Positions 8,308-16,104 of a stretch of 64,000 nt of DNA are shown piece by piece. Every line of letters begins with the position of its first letter. Within the stretch, counting starts at the first letter, position 1. The notes under the pieces are model-generated. The model had not been told where the DNA came from and searched no databases. It saw only the letters and a list, made by a program, of their open reading frames with translations. Source of the stretch: Hansschlegelia plantiphila (lineage in GTDB: Bacteria; Pseudomonadota; Alphaproteobacteria; Rhizobiales; Methylopilaceae). The stretch lies in contig NZ_BSFI01000023.1 of NCBI RefSeq assembly GCF_027922265.1, positions 224,808-288,807 of the forward strand, written 5' to 3'. Both the position numbers and the translations under genes were made by a program.

Positions 8308-9243
8308 ATGAGCGCGGCCGGCCTCATCGAATTCGTCTCGGGCGAGCTCGCAAGGCCCGTGTCGCCCGCGATCTCGGCCTTCGCCGCGGACATCGCGGCC
8401 CGCGGCGGGGCGGGGACCGTCGCCGTGCTGTTCTACGGCTCGGCGCTCCGGACCGGCGAGACCGACGGGCTGCTCGACTTCTACGTGCTGCTCGACGACC
8501 TCGCCGCCTGGGACTGGGGACGGCCCGCGCGGACCGGCGCCAGGACGCTGCCGCCCAACATCGAATACGCCGAGACCTCCGGCGAGCCGAAGCTCCGCGC
8601 CAAGATCGCGATCATGTCGCTCGCGCAGTTCCGCGACCACGCCCGTGCGCAGAGCCTCGACACCACGATCTGGGCGCGCTTCGCGCAGCCCTGCGGGCTG
8701 GTCTGGCGCCGCGATGAGGCGGCGGCATCGGCTGCGGCGGAGGCGGTCTCGATCGCGGTCGGCGCGGCGGCGTGGTGGGCGGCGCATCTCGGGCCGCCGT
8801 CGGGGCCGGCGGGCGAATTCTGGACGGCGCTGTTCACGCGCACCTACGCCTCGGAGCTTCGCGTCGAGGGCAAGGGGCGGCCGGGCTCTATCATCGAGAG
8901 CGCGCCGGCCCGCTACGCCGCGCTGCTGCCGCTCGCCTGGACGGCCGAGGCGATCCGCTTCGCCGAAGGGGCAGGGGAGGCGCTGACGCCCGCGATCACG
9001 CCCGAGGCGAGGGCGGATGCAGAAAGGGCCTGGCGCCGCCGGAAGCGGATCGCCAAGCCCCTCAATCTGGCGCGGCTCGCGAAAGCCGCCTTCACGTTCT
9101 CAGGCGGCGTGGACTACATCGCCTGGAAGATCGAGCGGCACACCGGGCGCCGCGTCGAGGTCACGCCATTCCAGCGCCGACATCCGCTTCTCGCCGCCGG
9201 GCCGGCGCTATGGAAGCTCTGGCGGCAGGGCGTTCTGCGCTGA
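8308..9243 (+). CDS. Tam41-like (Mmp37) lipid cytidylyltransferase candidate
   Basis: 311 residues from ATG 8308, five bases after the kinase stop. The segment VAVLFYGSALRTGETDG followed by LLDFYVLLDD and PPNIEYAE resembles the nucleotidyltransferase core of Tam41 (mitochondrial CDP-diacylglycerol synthase): YGSG, then an acidic hDhhhhhDD motif, then an N-x-Y segment. The helical rest is alanine and arginine rich, and the C-terminus (SGGVDYIAWKIERHTGR) also resembles Tam41. I infer that it makes a CDP-activated lipid from the product of the neighbouring kinase, plausibly CDP-ceramide, for use by the CDP-alcohol transferase. In Caulobacter the syntenic gene (cpgC by my recollection) is required for ceramide phosphoglycerate. 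The 3' end overlaps the convergent spt gene by 83 bases. Confidence 0.72.
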   Translation: MSAAGLIEFVSGELARPVSPAISAFAADIAARGGAGTVAVLFYGSALRTGETDGLLDFYVLLDDLAAWDWGRPARTGARTLPPNIEYAETSGEPKLRAKIAIMSLAQFRDHARAQSLDTTIWARFAQPCGLVWRRDEAAASAAAEAVSIAVGAAAWWAAHLGPPSGPAGEFWTALFTRTYASELRVEGKGRPGSIIESAPARYAALLPLAWTAEAIRFAEGAGEALTPAITPEARADAERAWRRRKRIAKPLNLARLAKAAFTFSGGVDYIAWKIERHTGRRVEVTPFQRRHPLLAAGPALWKLWRQGVLR

Positions 9244-10477
9244 CGCGCGGGAACTGCGTCACGTTCGAGTAGTCGGGCTCGGCGTCCGGGATCAGGCCGA
9301 ACTCGCGGCCGACGCGGGTCATCAGCTCGATCGCGAAGTCGATGTGCTCGTCGTTGTGCGCCGCGCTCACGCTCGACCGCAGGAAGGCCGAGGAGTTCGG
9401 CGTCGCGGGCGGCAAAGCGAGGTTCAGGTACATGCCCTCGTCGATCAGCCGCTTCCAGAACGCGGTCGCGACGGCGACGTCGTTCAGGATCACCGCGACG
9501 ATCGGGTTCGCCTCGGGGCCGACGGTGAAGCCGGCGTCCTTCAGGCCGTTGTAGAAGCGGCGCGAATTGGCGCGCAGCTTGGTGCGGCGCTGCGGCTCGT
9601 GGCGCAGGGTCTCGAGCGCCGAGATCGTCGAGGCGATGATCGACGGCGGCAGCGAGGCGGTGAACATGTAAGGCCGCGCCGCGAGGCGCAGGATGTCGAA
9701 GCCCTCGATCGAGGAGACGCAGAAGCCGCCGACGCTGGCGAGGCTCTTCGAGAAGGTGCCGACGACGAAGTCGACGTCCTCCTCGACGCCCTCACGCTCC
9801 GCGAGGCCGCGGCCGCGCTGGCCGAGCACGCCCATCGAATGCGCCTCGTCGACCATGAGGTAGGCGCCGAACTCGCGCTTGACGTCGACGAACTCCTTCA
9901 GCGGCGCCGTGTCGCCGAGCATGGAGTAGATGCCCTCCGCCACGATCAGCTTCTCGCCCGGCACGTCCTTCAGCCGCGCGAGGCGCTTGGCGAGGTCGTC
10001 GGGGTTGTTGTGCCGGAAGCGCACGACCGGGGCGTGCCCGAGCCGCGACGCGTCGTAGATCGAGGCGTGGCTGTCGGCGTCGATGATCAGATGGTCGTCC
10101 TTGCCGACCAGCGTCGAGATCATCGCGAGGTTCGCCTGGTAGCCCGTCGAGAACACCATGCAGTGCTTGCGGCCGTAGAAGTCGGCGAGCTCGCGCTCGA
10201 GCTGCTCGTGGCCCTTGTAGCTGCCGTTGGCGATGCGCGAGCCGGTCGTGCCGGTGCCGTGCTGACGGATCGCCTCGATCGAGCGCTCCATCGCGACCGG
10301 GTCGAAGGTCAGGCCGAGATAGTTGTTGGTCCCGAACAGCACGGTGCGCTTGCCGTTCACCACGCCCTCGACCGAGGAGATGATGTCGTCGAACTTCACC
10401 GAGAACGGATCGCTGCCGCTCTGCTTGAGGGCGTCGTAACGAGCCGCGAGCGTCGAGAACTTATCGAGAATCGCCAT
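9161..10477 (-). CDS. spt: Serine palmitoyltransferase
   Basis: 438 residues, PLP-dependent alpha-oxoamine synthase family. Motifs include LFGTNNYLGLTFDP, GTGTTGSRIANGSY, the cofactor-contacting VDEAHSMGVLG, and the Schiff-base lysine in VVGTFSKSLASVGGF. It condenses serine with an acyl thioester to 3-ketosphinganine, the first step of sphingolipid synthesis. Assignment as SPT rather than KBL or ALAS rests on the ceramide context and the adjacent dedicated ACP. Start ATG at 10477 overlaps the acp stop as TGATG; an upstream GTG at 10480 would add one residue. The C-terminal ~28 codons (alanine and arginine rich) overlap the convergent Tam41-like gene, so the tail may be less constrained than the core. 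Confidence 0.92.
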   Translation of the reverse strand: MAILDKFSTLAARYDALKQSGSDPFSVKFDDIISSVEGVVNGKRTVLFGTNNYLGLTFDPVAMERSIEAIRQHGTGTTGSRIANGSYKGHEQLERELADFYGRKHCMVFSTGYQANLAMISTLVGKDDHLIIDADSHASIYDASRLGHAPVVRFRHNNPDDLAKRLARLKDVPGEKLIVAEGIYSMLGDTAPLKEFVDVKREFGAYLMVDEAHSMGVLGQRGRGLAEREGVEEDVDFVVGTFSKSLASVGGFCVSSIEGFDILRLAARPYMFTASLPPSIIASTISALETLRHEPQRRTKLRANSRRFYNGLKDAGFTVGPEANPIVAVILNDVAVATAFWKRLIDEGMYLNLALPPATPNSSAFLRSSVSAAHNDEHIDFAIELMTRVGREFGLIPDAEPDYSNVTQFPRVSAERPAARASIAPARRREADVGAGMA

Positions 10478-10728
10478 CACGCATTACTCCGAAGCGTCGT
10501 GATCGTGTCCGCAAGGTCGTCGACGGTCACAACGCTCGCCATGTCATTCAAAGGTATCGAGATATCGAACTTGTCTTCCAGCGCCATGCAGAAGTTCATC
10601 ACGGCGATCGAATCCAAACCCAAGTCGTTCACGATATTCATGCCCGGCTTCAATTCTACGTCCTTGCTCGTCACTGCTTTGAGGACATCCGAAATCTCGG
10701 ACAGCAGCGCCAGTTTTTCTTCCGTCAT
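10477..10728 (-). CDS. acpR: Acyl carrier protein dedicated to SPT (AcpR-like)
   Basis: 83 residues, acidic, with the phosphopantetheine attachment serine in GLDSIAVMNF (about residue 40). The rest of the four-helix ACP fold is visible (MTEEKLALLSEISDVLKAVT at the start, FDISIPLNDM in helix III). It carries the acyl chain handed to serine palmitoyltransferase; in Caulobacter a specific ACP beside spt has this job. TGATG overlap with spt shows translational coupling. The immediate upstream bases have only a weak Shine-Dalgarno (CCTAGG). Lower GC than its neighbours is evident (several A/T-ended codons), typical of ACP genes. Confidence 0.92.
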   Translation of the reverse strand: MTEEKLALLSEISDVLKAVTSKDVELKPGMNIVNDLGLDSIAVMNFCMALEDKFDISIPLNDMASVVTVDDLADTITTLRSNA

Positions 10729-10860
10729 TTTGATGCCTAGGCGAAATCGACGCTGCAGACTTCACCGGCGACCGTAAACTATGAACCGGCCGTTACTCTG
10801 TAAAGCTTCTGCAGCGCCGCCAGAAACACTAATCAATGCAGCGTGTTACAGGGCTGCTTA

Positions 10861-11034
10861 TTACTCGTGCACGACTCGGCGGCGTTGGAGAAGGACGCCC
10901 GGAACGATGTCACGAAACTGTTGCCAAAATGCCAAGCGCTCCGCCTCGGCGGCGAATCCCGCTTTTGCGGACGCGACGACGACATCGCCGAGCCGCTCAA
11001 AATCCAGACGATTCCGCCTAAATGTCTCGAACAT
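10861..11034 (-). CDS. Possible small leader protein upstream of acpR-spt
   Basis: A 57-codon frame from ATG 11034 to TAA 10861 in the otherwise gene-free 413-base gap between the acyl-AMP ligase and acpR. The product would be amphipathic and basic at its end (starts MFETFRRNRLDFERLGDVV, ends RDIVPGVLLQRRRVVHE). About two thirds of codons end in G or C, below local genes but above random intergenic DNA. A purine run AAAAGG lies about 13 bases upstream, a little far for a good ribosome binding site. It starts 17 bases downstream of the TetR-type palindrome. I do not recognise a family. It could be a real small membrane-associated protein, a leader peptide, or chance. Confidence 0.38.
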   Translation of the reverse strand: MFETFRRNRLDFERLGDVVVASAKAGFAAEAERLAFWQQFRDIVPGVLLQRRRVVHE

Positions 11035-11051
11035 CTGACCAAACCAGCCTT

Positions 11052-11072
11052 TTGACCGAACCGTTCGGTCAA
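11052..11072. promoter_or_regulatory. Perfect 21-bp palindrome, TetR-type operator
   Basis: TTGACCGAAC-C-GTTCGGTCAA has ten-base arms in perfect dyad symmetry about one central base. The TTGACCGA/TCGGTCAA half sites are typical of TetR-family operators. It lies 17 bases upstream of the small frame ending at 10861 and 324 bases upstream of acpR-spt, on the side from which those minus-strand genes must be transcribed. Read on the minus strand its first hexamer TTGACC could also serve as a -35 element, so binding would block transcription. No TetR regulator gene is in this window. Confidence 0.7.
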
Positions 11073-11141
11073 TGCACGGCGCGGAGTCGGGGCCCGCTCG
11101 GGCGCCTCCCGCCGACGACAGATACGTCGCCGGACCCCGCG

Positions 11142-12893
11142 CTACTGCGAAGTTGTAATATTCTGTTGCAGAATGTGTTCCGGCTCGCTGGCGCGGAGGG
11201 CGAGATAGAGTTCGCGCGACCGGCTGCGGCTGAGTTTTCCGGACGATGTGACAGGCAAAGCGTGCGCCCCGACCAGCCGCACCGTGACTGGCGTTCCGAA
11301 GCGCTGGCGGAGCAGGGCGGAGACTTCCGTCGCCAGAGCCTCGCGCGCGTCCGGCGCGGCCGTCCGGCACTGCACGAGGGCGACGACCTCCTCGCCTTCC
11401 GCCGCGTCGACCGAGAACACGGCGACGTCGCCGCTCCGCAGCGTCTCGATCCCGTGCTCGACCGCCCATTCCAGATCCTGCGGCCAGACGTTGCGGCCGT
11501 TGACGAGGATGAGGTCCTTGGCGCGGCCGGTGACGACCAGCTGGCCCTCGGTGAGGTAGCCGAGGTCGCCGGTGTCGAGCCATCCGTCGGAGGAAAGCGC
11601 CTCGCGCGTCGCCTCCTCCTCGCGGAAATAGTCGCGCATCAGGCTGGGGCCCCGGGCGAAGATGCGGCCGACCCGCCGTTCGGCCAGAACCGTCCCGTCG
11701 GCTGAGCGCGCCTCGATCCTGTGGCCGGGGAGAGCGGGGCCGCACAGCACGAACTCGCGCGTCCGCTCGCCGGCCTCGCTTGCGACGGCGACGCCTTCGT
11801 TCTCCAGACGGTCGAGGTCGAGCGTCTCGGCGCGCAGGCCCTCGCCGAGCGGGGCGAAGGTCAGCGCAAGCGTCGCCTCCGCCATGCCGTAGCTCGCGAC
11901 GTAAGCGGCGGGATCGAAGCCGTGGCGCCGGAAGCGGTCGGCGAAGCGGCGCAGCACGTGCGGGCGGATCATGTCGCCCCCGATGCCGGCGCAGCGCCAG
12001 GACGAGATGTCGAGATCGCCGAGGTCGACGGTCGCAGCACGCTGCGCCGAGAGTTCGAACCCGAAGCTCGGGCTGTAGGAGATCGTGCCGCGGTTGCGCG
12101 CCATCAGCTCCAGCCAGAGCAGCGGCCGCCGCGCGAAATCGCGGGTCGCGAGATAGTCGACGGTGAGCCCGGCCACGATCGGCGTCAGCATGAAGCCGAC
12201 CAGTCCCATGTCGTGGTAGAATGGCAGCCACGAGACGCAGCGGTCGCCGGGACGCACGACGAGGCCATGGCGGCTGATTGCCGTCGCGTTGGCCATCAGC
12301 TGGCGGTGAGTGACGGAAATGCCCTTCGGGAAGCGCGTGCTGCCCGACGAAAACTGAAGATAGGCGAGGTCGTCGACTTCCGGACGCGGCAGCTCGCCGT
12401 CATGAGCCGCGACGCCCTCAAGGTCGGCCGCCGTGCCGACGATGGCGAGCGGCAGGCCGGCCGAAGCCTCCAGCAGCCACTCCCTCATCGCGGTGGGCGC
12501 GAAGGCGGCCTGCGCGTCGGCGCATTCGATCATCTTGCGGACATGGCCGATATAGGCCTCGCGCCCGCCGAAGGCCATCGGCAGCGGCATCGGCGCCGGA
12601 ACGATGCGGGCGTAGCCGCAGGCGAAGAACAGCCGGACGAAGTCGCCCTCGGTGTCGGCGATCAGCGCCACCCTGTCGCCTGGCCTCAACCCCGCGCCGA
12701 GCAGTTTCCGCGCGAGCGCTCGGGCGTCGGCCGCAAGACGTCCGAAGGTCAGCGCCTCGGTCAGCGCGCCCTTGCCGGAATGGAAGTTGAAGCCCTCCGT
12801 TCCCTGCGCCGCGATCTCGAGCGCGTCGAGGATCGTCAGACCGCGCTCGGCTGCGACTTCCGGCGTCAATGGGGCCTCGGTGAGGTCGGTCAT
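11142..12893 (-). CDS. aasR: Fatty acyl-AMP ligase / acyl-ACP synthetase of the ceramide locus (AasR-like)
   Basis: 583 residues, ANL adenylating superfamily of the FAAL type. Motifs: YLQFSSGSTRFPKGISVTH is the ATP P-loop; LPFYHDMGLVGF is characteristic of FAALs; YGMAEATLALTF is the A5 motif; WLDTGDLGYLTEGQLVVTGR contains the A7 aspartate and hinge; GKLSRSRSRELYL near the end gives the A10 lysine. It would activate a fatty acid as acyl-adenylate and load the SPT-dedicated ACP. The equivalent Caulobacter gene near spt encodes such an acyl-ACP synthetase. Between it and acpR, where Caulobacter has the ceramide reductase gene, there is only a 413-base gap with the operator. Confidence 0.88.
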   Translation of the reverse strand: MTDLTEAPLTPEVAAERGLTILDALEIAAQGTEGFNFHSGKGALTEALTFGRLAADARALARKLLGAGLRPGDRVALIADTEGDFVRLFFACGYARIVPAPMPLPMAFGGREAYIGHVRKMIECADAQAAFAPTAMREWLLEASAGLPLAIVGTAADLEGVAAHDGELPRPEVDDLAYLQFSSGSTRFPKGISVTHRQLMANATAISRHGLVVRPGDRCVSWLPFYHDMGLVGFMLTPIVAGLTVDYLATRDFARRPLLWLELMARNRGTISYSPSFGFELSAQRAATVDLGDLDISSWRCAGIGGDMIRPHVLRRFADRFRRHGFDPAAYVASYGMAEATLALTFAPLGEGLRAETLDLDRLENEGVAVASEAGERTREFVLCGPALPGHRIEARSADGTVLAERRVGRIFARGPSLMRDYFREEEATREALSSDGWLDTGDLGYLTEGQLVVTGRAKDLILVNGRNVWPQDLEWAVEHGIETLRSGDVAVFSVDAAEGEEVVALVQCRTAAPDAREALATEVSALLRQRFGTPVTVRLVGAHALPVTSSGKLSRSRSRELYLALRASEPEHILQQNITTSQ

Positions 12894-12928
12894 TCCTGCA
12901 TTCCCAATGGATCGCTGTTCCCGGACGC

Positions 12929-14740
12929 TCAGGCGAGCGGGTCGGCGGCGCGCAGCCGCGGTCCGGCCCCGGCGGACGCAGGCGCGCCGGGATCACGGCG
13001 TTCGACCGAAAGCACCCGTCCGCTGGACAGGCGCACGACGTTGTCGGAGGCGCGCTCCCAGGCCGGCTGATGCGAGATCGCAAGCACCGTCACGCCGGTG
13101 GTTCGCGACAGCTCGAGCACGTTGCGCACGATGTTCGCCTCGGTTTCCGGGTCGAGCGCCGTGGTCGCCTCATCGAGGATGAGAAGCTGCGGCCGGTGGA
13201 CCAGCGCGCGCGCGATCGAGACCCGCTGGCGCTGGCCGCCCGACAGCCGCGCGCCGCGCTCGCCGACGATCGTGTCGAGGCCCTCCGGCAGCTCGGCGAC
13301 GAAGCCGCTGGCGCCCGCCTGCTCCAGCGCGCGCATCACGTCGTCGTCGTCGAATTCGGGCTGCCCGAGCGTGATGTTGGCGCGCAGCGTATCGTGGAAC
13401 AGGATTAGCTCCTGAGGCACGTAGCCGGTCATCTTCCGCCAGGTCGCAAGGTCGATCTCCGGCAGCGGAACGCCGTCGATCAGCACGTCGCCGCTGGTGC
13501 GCTCGTGCAGGCCGAGCAGCAGGTCGACCGCGGTGGTCTTGCCTGCGCCGGAAGGGCCGGTGATCGTCGTCACCTTGCCCTTGGGCGCCTCGAAGCTGAC
13601 CCCGGTCAGGATCGGCGTGTCGCCGATCGTGAAGGAGACGTCGCGGAACGTGATGCCCTTGTCGAAGGTCGGCGTCTTGCCGAGCGGGGAGGGTTCGCGC
13701 ATGGCGCGCGCGGCGTCGATGGTGTTCGCGATCGCGGTGAACGAGGCCTGCGCGATGCGAACCGCCTGCAACGCCTGCTGCGCCTTGCCGATGCTGGTGA
13801 CGACGCGCGCGAGCAGCAGCGCCATGACGAGCACCTGGCCGGGCGGCATCTCCCAGAAGCCGACGGCGATGTAGATGACGCCTGCGAGGCAGATCGCAAG
13901 GATCGGCTCCTGCAGCGCCTTGTTGGCCTCGCGGGCGTAGGCCTGCTTGCGCTGGGCCGTGCGGATGCGGTCGGCGTCGCGCTCGAACAGGGTCTGGAAG
14001 CGGGCGTGGCGGCCCATCGCCTTCATCGGCTTGATGCCGACGAGCAGGTCGACGAGGCCGCCGACCATGGTGCGGATGTGCCGCTTCTGCTTGCGCGCCG
14101 TGCGCTTCGCGATCGTGACGAAGCGGTTGAGCGTCAGGACCATCACGAGGCCGATCGCGAGCGACAGGACGCCGAGCCGCCAGGAGATCAGGGTCGCGAT
14201 CGCGGCGTAGGTCAGGACCTGGATCATCTCCGCGGCGAATTTGGCGGCGGCGTTGTAGGCCTCGCCCGCCTGGCTCGCCTCGGAGCTCAGCGCGGCCGAG
14301 AACCGGCCGACCGGCTGTCGCACGTAATAGGACCAGCGCGCCGCGAGCAGCGAGTCGATCAGGTCGAGCCGCATCTTGTTCGCGACGTCGGCGGTGGCGC
14401 GGCCGACGCGGTGCATCGCGACCAGCGTGAGCAGCGCTTTCAGCACCATGCCGCCGACCAGCACCAGCAGGAAGAAGCCGAGCGTCGGGGCGATCCCGAG
14501 GCCCTGCACGAAGGTGATGATCTTGCCGCTGATCCCCTTCGGCGAGCCGCCTTCCGGCCCGATGGCCGAAAGCAGCGGCAGCAGGCTCGCCACGCCGAAG
14601 CCTTCCGCCGCGCCCGCCATCACTAGGCAGAACAGCGTCATGTAGGTGCGGTTCAGCGGGATCACGGTGACGATCCGCCTGAGCGCCGCAAACGGCAGCT
14701 TCCGCATCTTGCGCGGTCGGTCGGTTCGTTCGAGCGGCAT
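12929..14740 (-). CDS. MsbA-like ABC exporter (TMD-NBD fusion), probable lipid flippase
   Basis: 603 residues from ATG 14740 (MPLERTDRPRKMRKLPFAAL); ATG at 14707 is an alternative. Six membrane helices occupy roughly residues 20-330. The nucleotide-binding domain has Walker A GPSGAGKTTAVDLLLGL, signature LSGGQRQRVSIARAL, Walker B LLILDEATTALD and the H-loop histidine in LAISHQP. Such half-transporters work as homodimers and flip lipids or export hydrophobic compounds. Located 35 bases upstream of the acyl-AMP ligase on the same strand, it may flip ceramide or its phosphorylated headgroup form to the periplasmic leaflet for the LptFG-like pair. That substrate is inference; drug or glycolipid export cannot be excluded. 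Confidence 0.85.
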   Translation of the reverse strand: MPLERTDRPRKMRKLPFAALRRIVTVIPLNRTYMTLFCLVMAGAAEGFGVASLLPLLSAIGPEGGSPKGISGKIITFVQGLGIAPTLGFFLLVLVGGMVLKALLTLVAMHRVGRATADVANKMRLDLIDSLLAARWSYYVRQPVGRFSAALSSEASQAGEAYNAAAKFAAEMIQVLTYAAIATLISWRLGVLSLAIGLVMVLTLNRFVTIAKRTARKQKRHIRTMVGGLVDLLVGIKPMKAMGRHARFQTLFERDADRIRTAQRKQAYAREANKALQEPILAICLAGVIYIAVGFWEMPPGQVLVMALLLARVVTSIGKAQQALQAVRIAQASFTAIANTIDAARAMREPSPLGKTPTFDKGITFRDVSFTIGDTPILTGVSFEAPKGKVTTITGPSGAGKTTAVDLLLGLHERTSGDVLIDGVPLPEIDLATWRKMTGYVPQELILFHDTLRANITLGQPEFDDDDVMRALEQAGASGFVAELPEGLDTIVGERGARLSGGQRQRVSIARALVHRPQLLILDEATTALDPETEANIVRNVLELSRTTGVTVLAISHQPAWERASDNVVRLSSGRVLSVERRDPGAPASAGAGPRLRAADPLA

Positions 14741-15009
14741 GGCTGCCCTGTATGCGGCGGGGTCGCGCCTGGTGCGTGGCGTGCGGCGACGCCTGAGGCG
14801 GGGCCGGCTCGCTGGCGACTGTCTATGGCCAAAAGCCGGCGTCCTCAAGCCGCCCGGCCGCACGACCGGCGGGCGGCGGCGCAAACGCCCATCGCCGGCG
14901 ACGGCGTTGACGAAGCGAGACGCATGGCGCCATGAACGCGGGCTGTGCGAGCTGCGCCCGCCGAACGGGCCCGGTCGCCGCAGTCCCCATTCCGCTCACC
15001 CGTGGCGCG

Positions 15010-16104
15010 ATGTCCGACGGTCCGCGAGCCTCCGAGCCTCTCATCTGGCTGTTGACCGACGACCGCCCGGGCAACCGGACGCAGGCGGTCGGCGCCGCCC
15101 GCACGGTCGGGTGGCCGACCGTCGAGAAGCGCCTCGCCTTCAATGACCGCCAGACCATCGCGACGCCGCGCCTCGGCGCGACCCTGGAGACGCTGGACGA
15201 GGCCTCGCGCGCCTCGATCGTCCCGCCCTATCCCGACCTCGTGATCGCGGCCGGCCGCCGCGCCGTGCCGGTCGCGGCATGGCTGCGCCGTGAGGCCGGC
15301 GCCCGCGTGGTGCTCATCGGGCGGCGCACGCCGGACGGCGTCGCCGACCTGACGGTCCGCACCGCCTATCTCAGGCAGGTCCCGCATCCCCGGCTTCTCG
15401 AGCTCGCGCTGCCGCTGACGCAGATCGACGCGGAGCGGCTGGCGGAGGCGCGCAGCGCCGAACCCGATCCGCTCGAAGGCCTCGCCCGCCCGCGCGTCGC
15501 CTTCCTCGTCGGCGGCCCGACCGGCCAGCACGATATGAGCGACGCCTTCGCCGCCGGCATGGCGCGTGAGGTCGCCGCCGCCGCGGCGGACGCCGGGGGC
15601 GGGCTCGCGATCCTCACGAGCCGACGGACCCCGGCCTCGGCGGTCGCTGCGATCCGCGGCGCGGCGCCGGGGGCGCGGCTGATCGCATGGTCGCCGGACG
15701 CCACCTACAATCCTTATGTCGCGACGCTCGCGAACGCCGATTTGCTGGTCGTCACCGGAGAGAGCGAGTCGATGCTGGCGGAGGCGGTCGCGGCCGGCCT
15801 GCCGCTGACCATCTACCCGCTGGTCGCCCGGCCCCTGTCTGCGAAGGCGCGCGTCAGGGCCGGGATCGCGAGCCTCGCGCTCGGCCACGGGCCGCTTGCG
15901 GCGCTGTGCGGCCGGGTGATGTCCGAGGGCTGGGTCGCGCCGCGCCGCGATCTCGTCGTGATGCACCGCCTGATCGAGGAGCGCGGCTGGGGCCGTGTGT
16001 TCGACGGGCGGCTCAACCGCGAGCCCCCGCTGCCGCATGACGAGCGGCGGGCGCTCGGCGACCGCATCCGCGCCGTGATGGCGGAAGGGAAGGCGACGGC
16101 ATGA
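15010..16104 (+). CDS. Mitochondrial-fission ELM1-family protein
   Basis: 364 residues. The opening (LIWLLTDDRPGNRTQAVGAA) and the C-terminal NADLLVVTGESESMLAEAVAAGLPL segment, like the sugar-nucleotide site of GT-B glycosyltransferases, match the alphaproteobacterial family named after plant ELM1. Bacterial members have no established role but often lie with lipopolysaccharide or envelope genes. I chose ATG 15010 (MSDGPRASEPLIW) because the conserved block begins a few residues later; an ATG at 14932 would add 26 poorly conserved residues. It overlaps the next gene by ATGA (16101-16104), forming an envelope-glycan operon with the following two genes, divergent from the ABC exporter. Confidence 0.8.
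   Translation: MSDGPRASEPLIWLLTDDRPGNRTQAVGAARTVGWPTVEKRLAFNDRQTIATPRLGATLETLDEASRASIVPPYPDLVIAAGRRAVPVAAWLRREAGARVVLIGRRTPDGVADLTVRTAYLRQVPHPRLLELALPLTQIDAERLAEARSAEPDPLEGLARPRVAFLVGGPTGQHDMSDAFAAGMAREVAAAAADAGGGLAILTSRRTPASAVAAIRGAAPGARLIAWSPDATYNPYVATLANADLLVVTGESESMLAEAVAAGLPLTIYPLVARPLSAKARVRAGIASLALGHGPLAALCGRVMSEGWVAPRRDLVVMHRLIEERGWGRVFDGRLNREPPLPHDERRALGDRIRAVMAEGKATA

Noticed and set aside
10833..11072. 79-codon minus-strand frame overlapping the operator region
   Set aside because: Serine-rich translation with no ribosome binding site; it also runs across the palindrome. The 57-codon frame at 10861-11034 is a better candidate.
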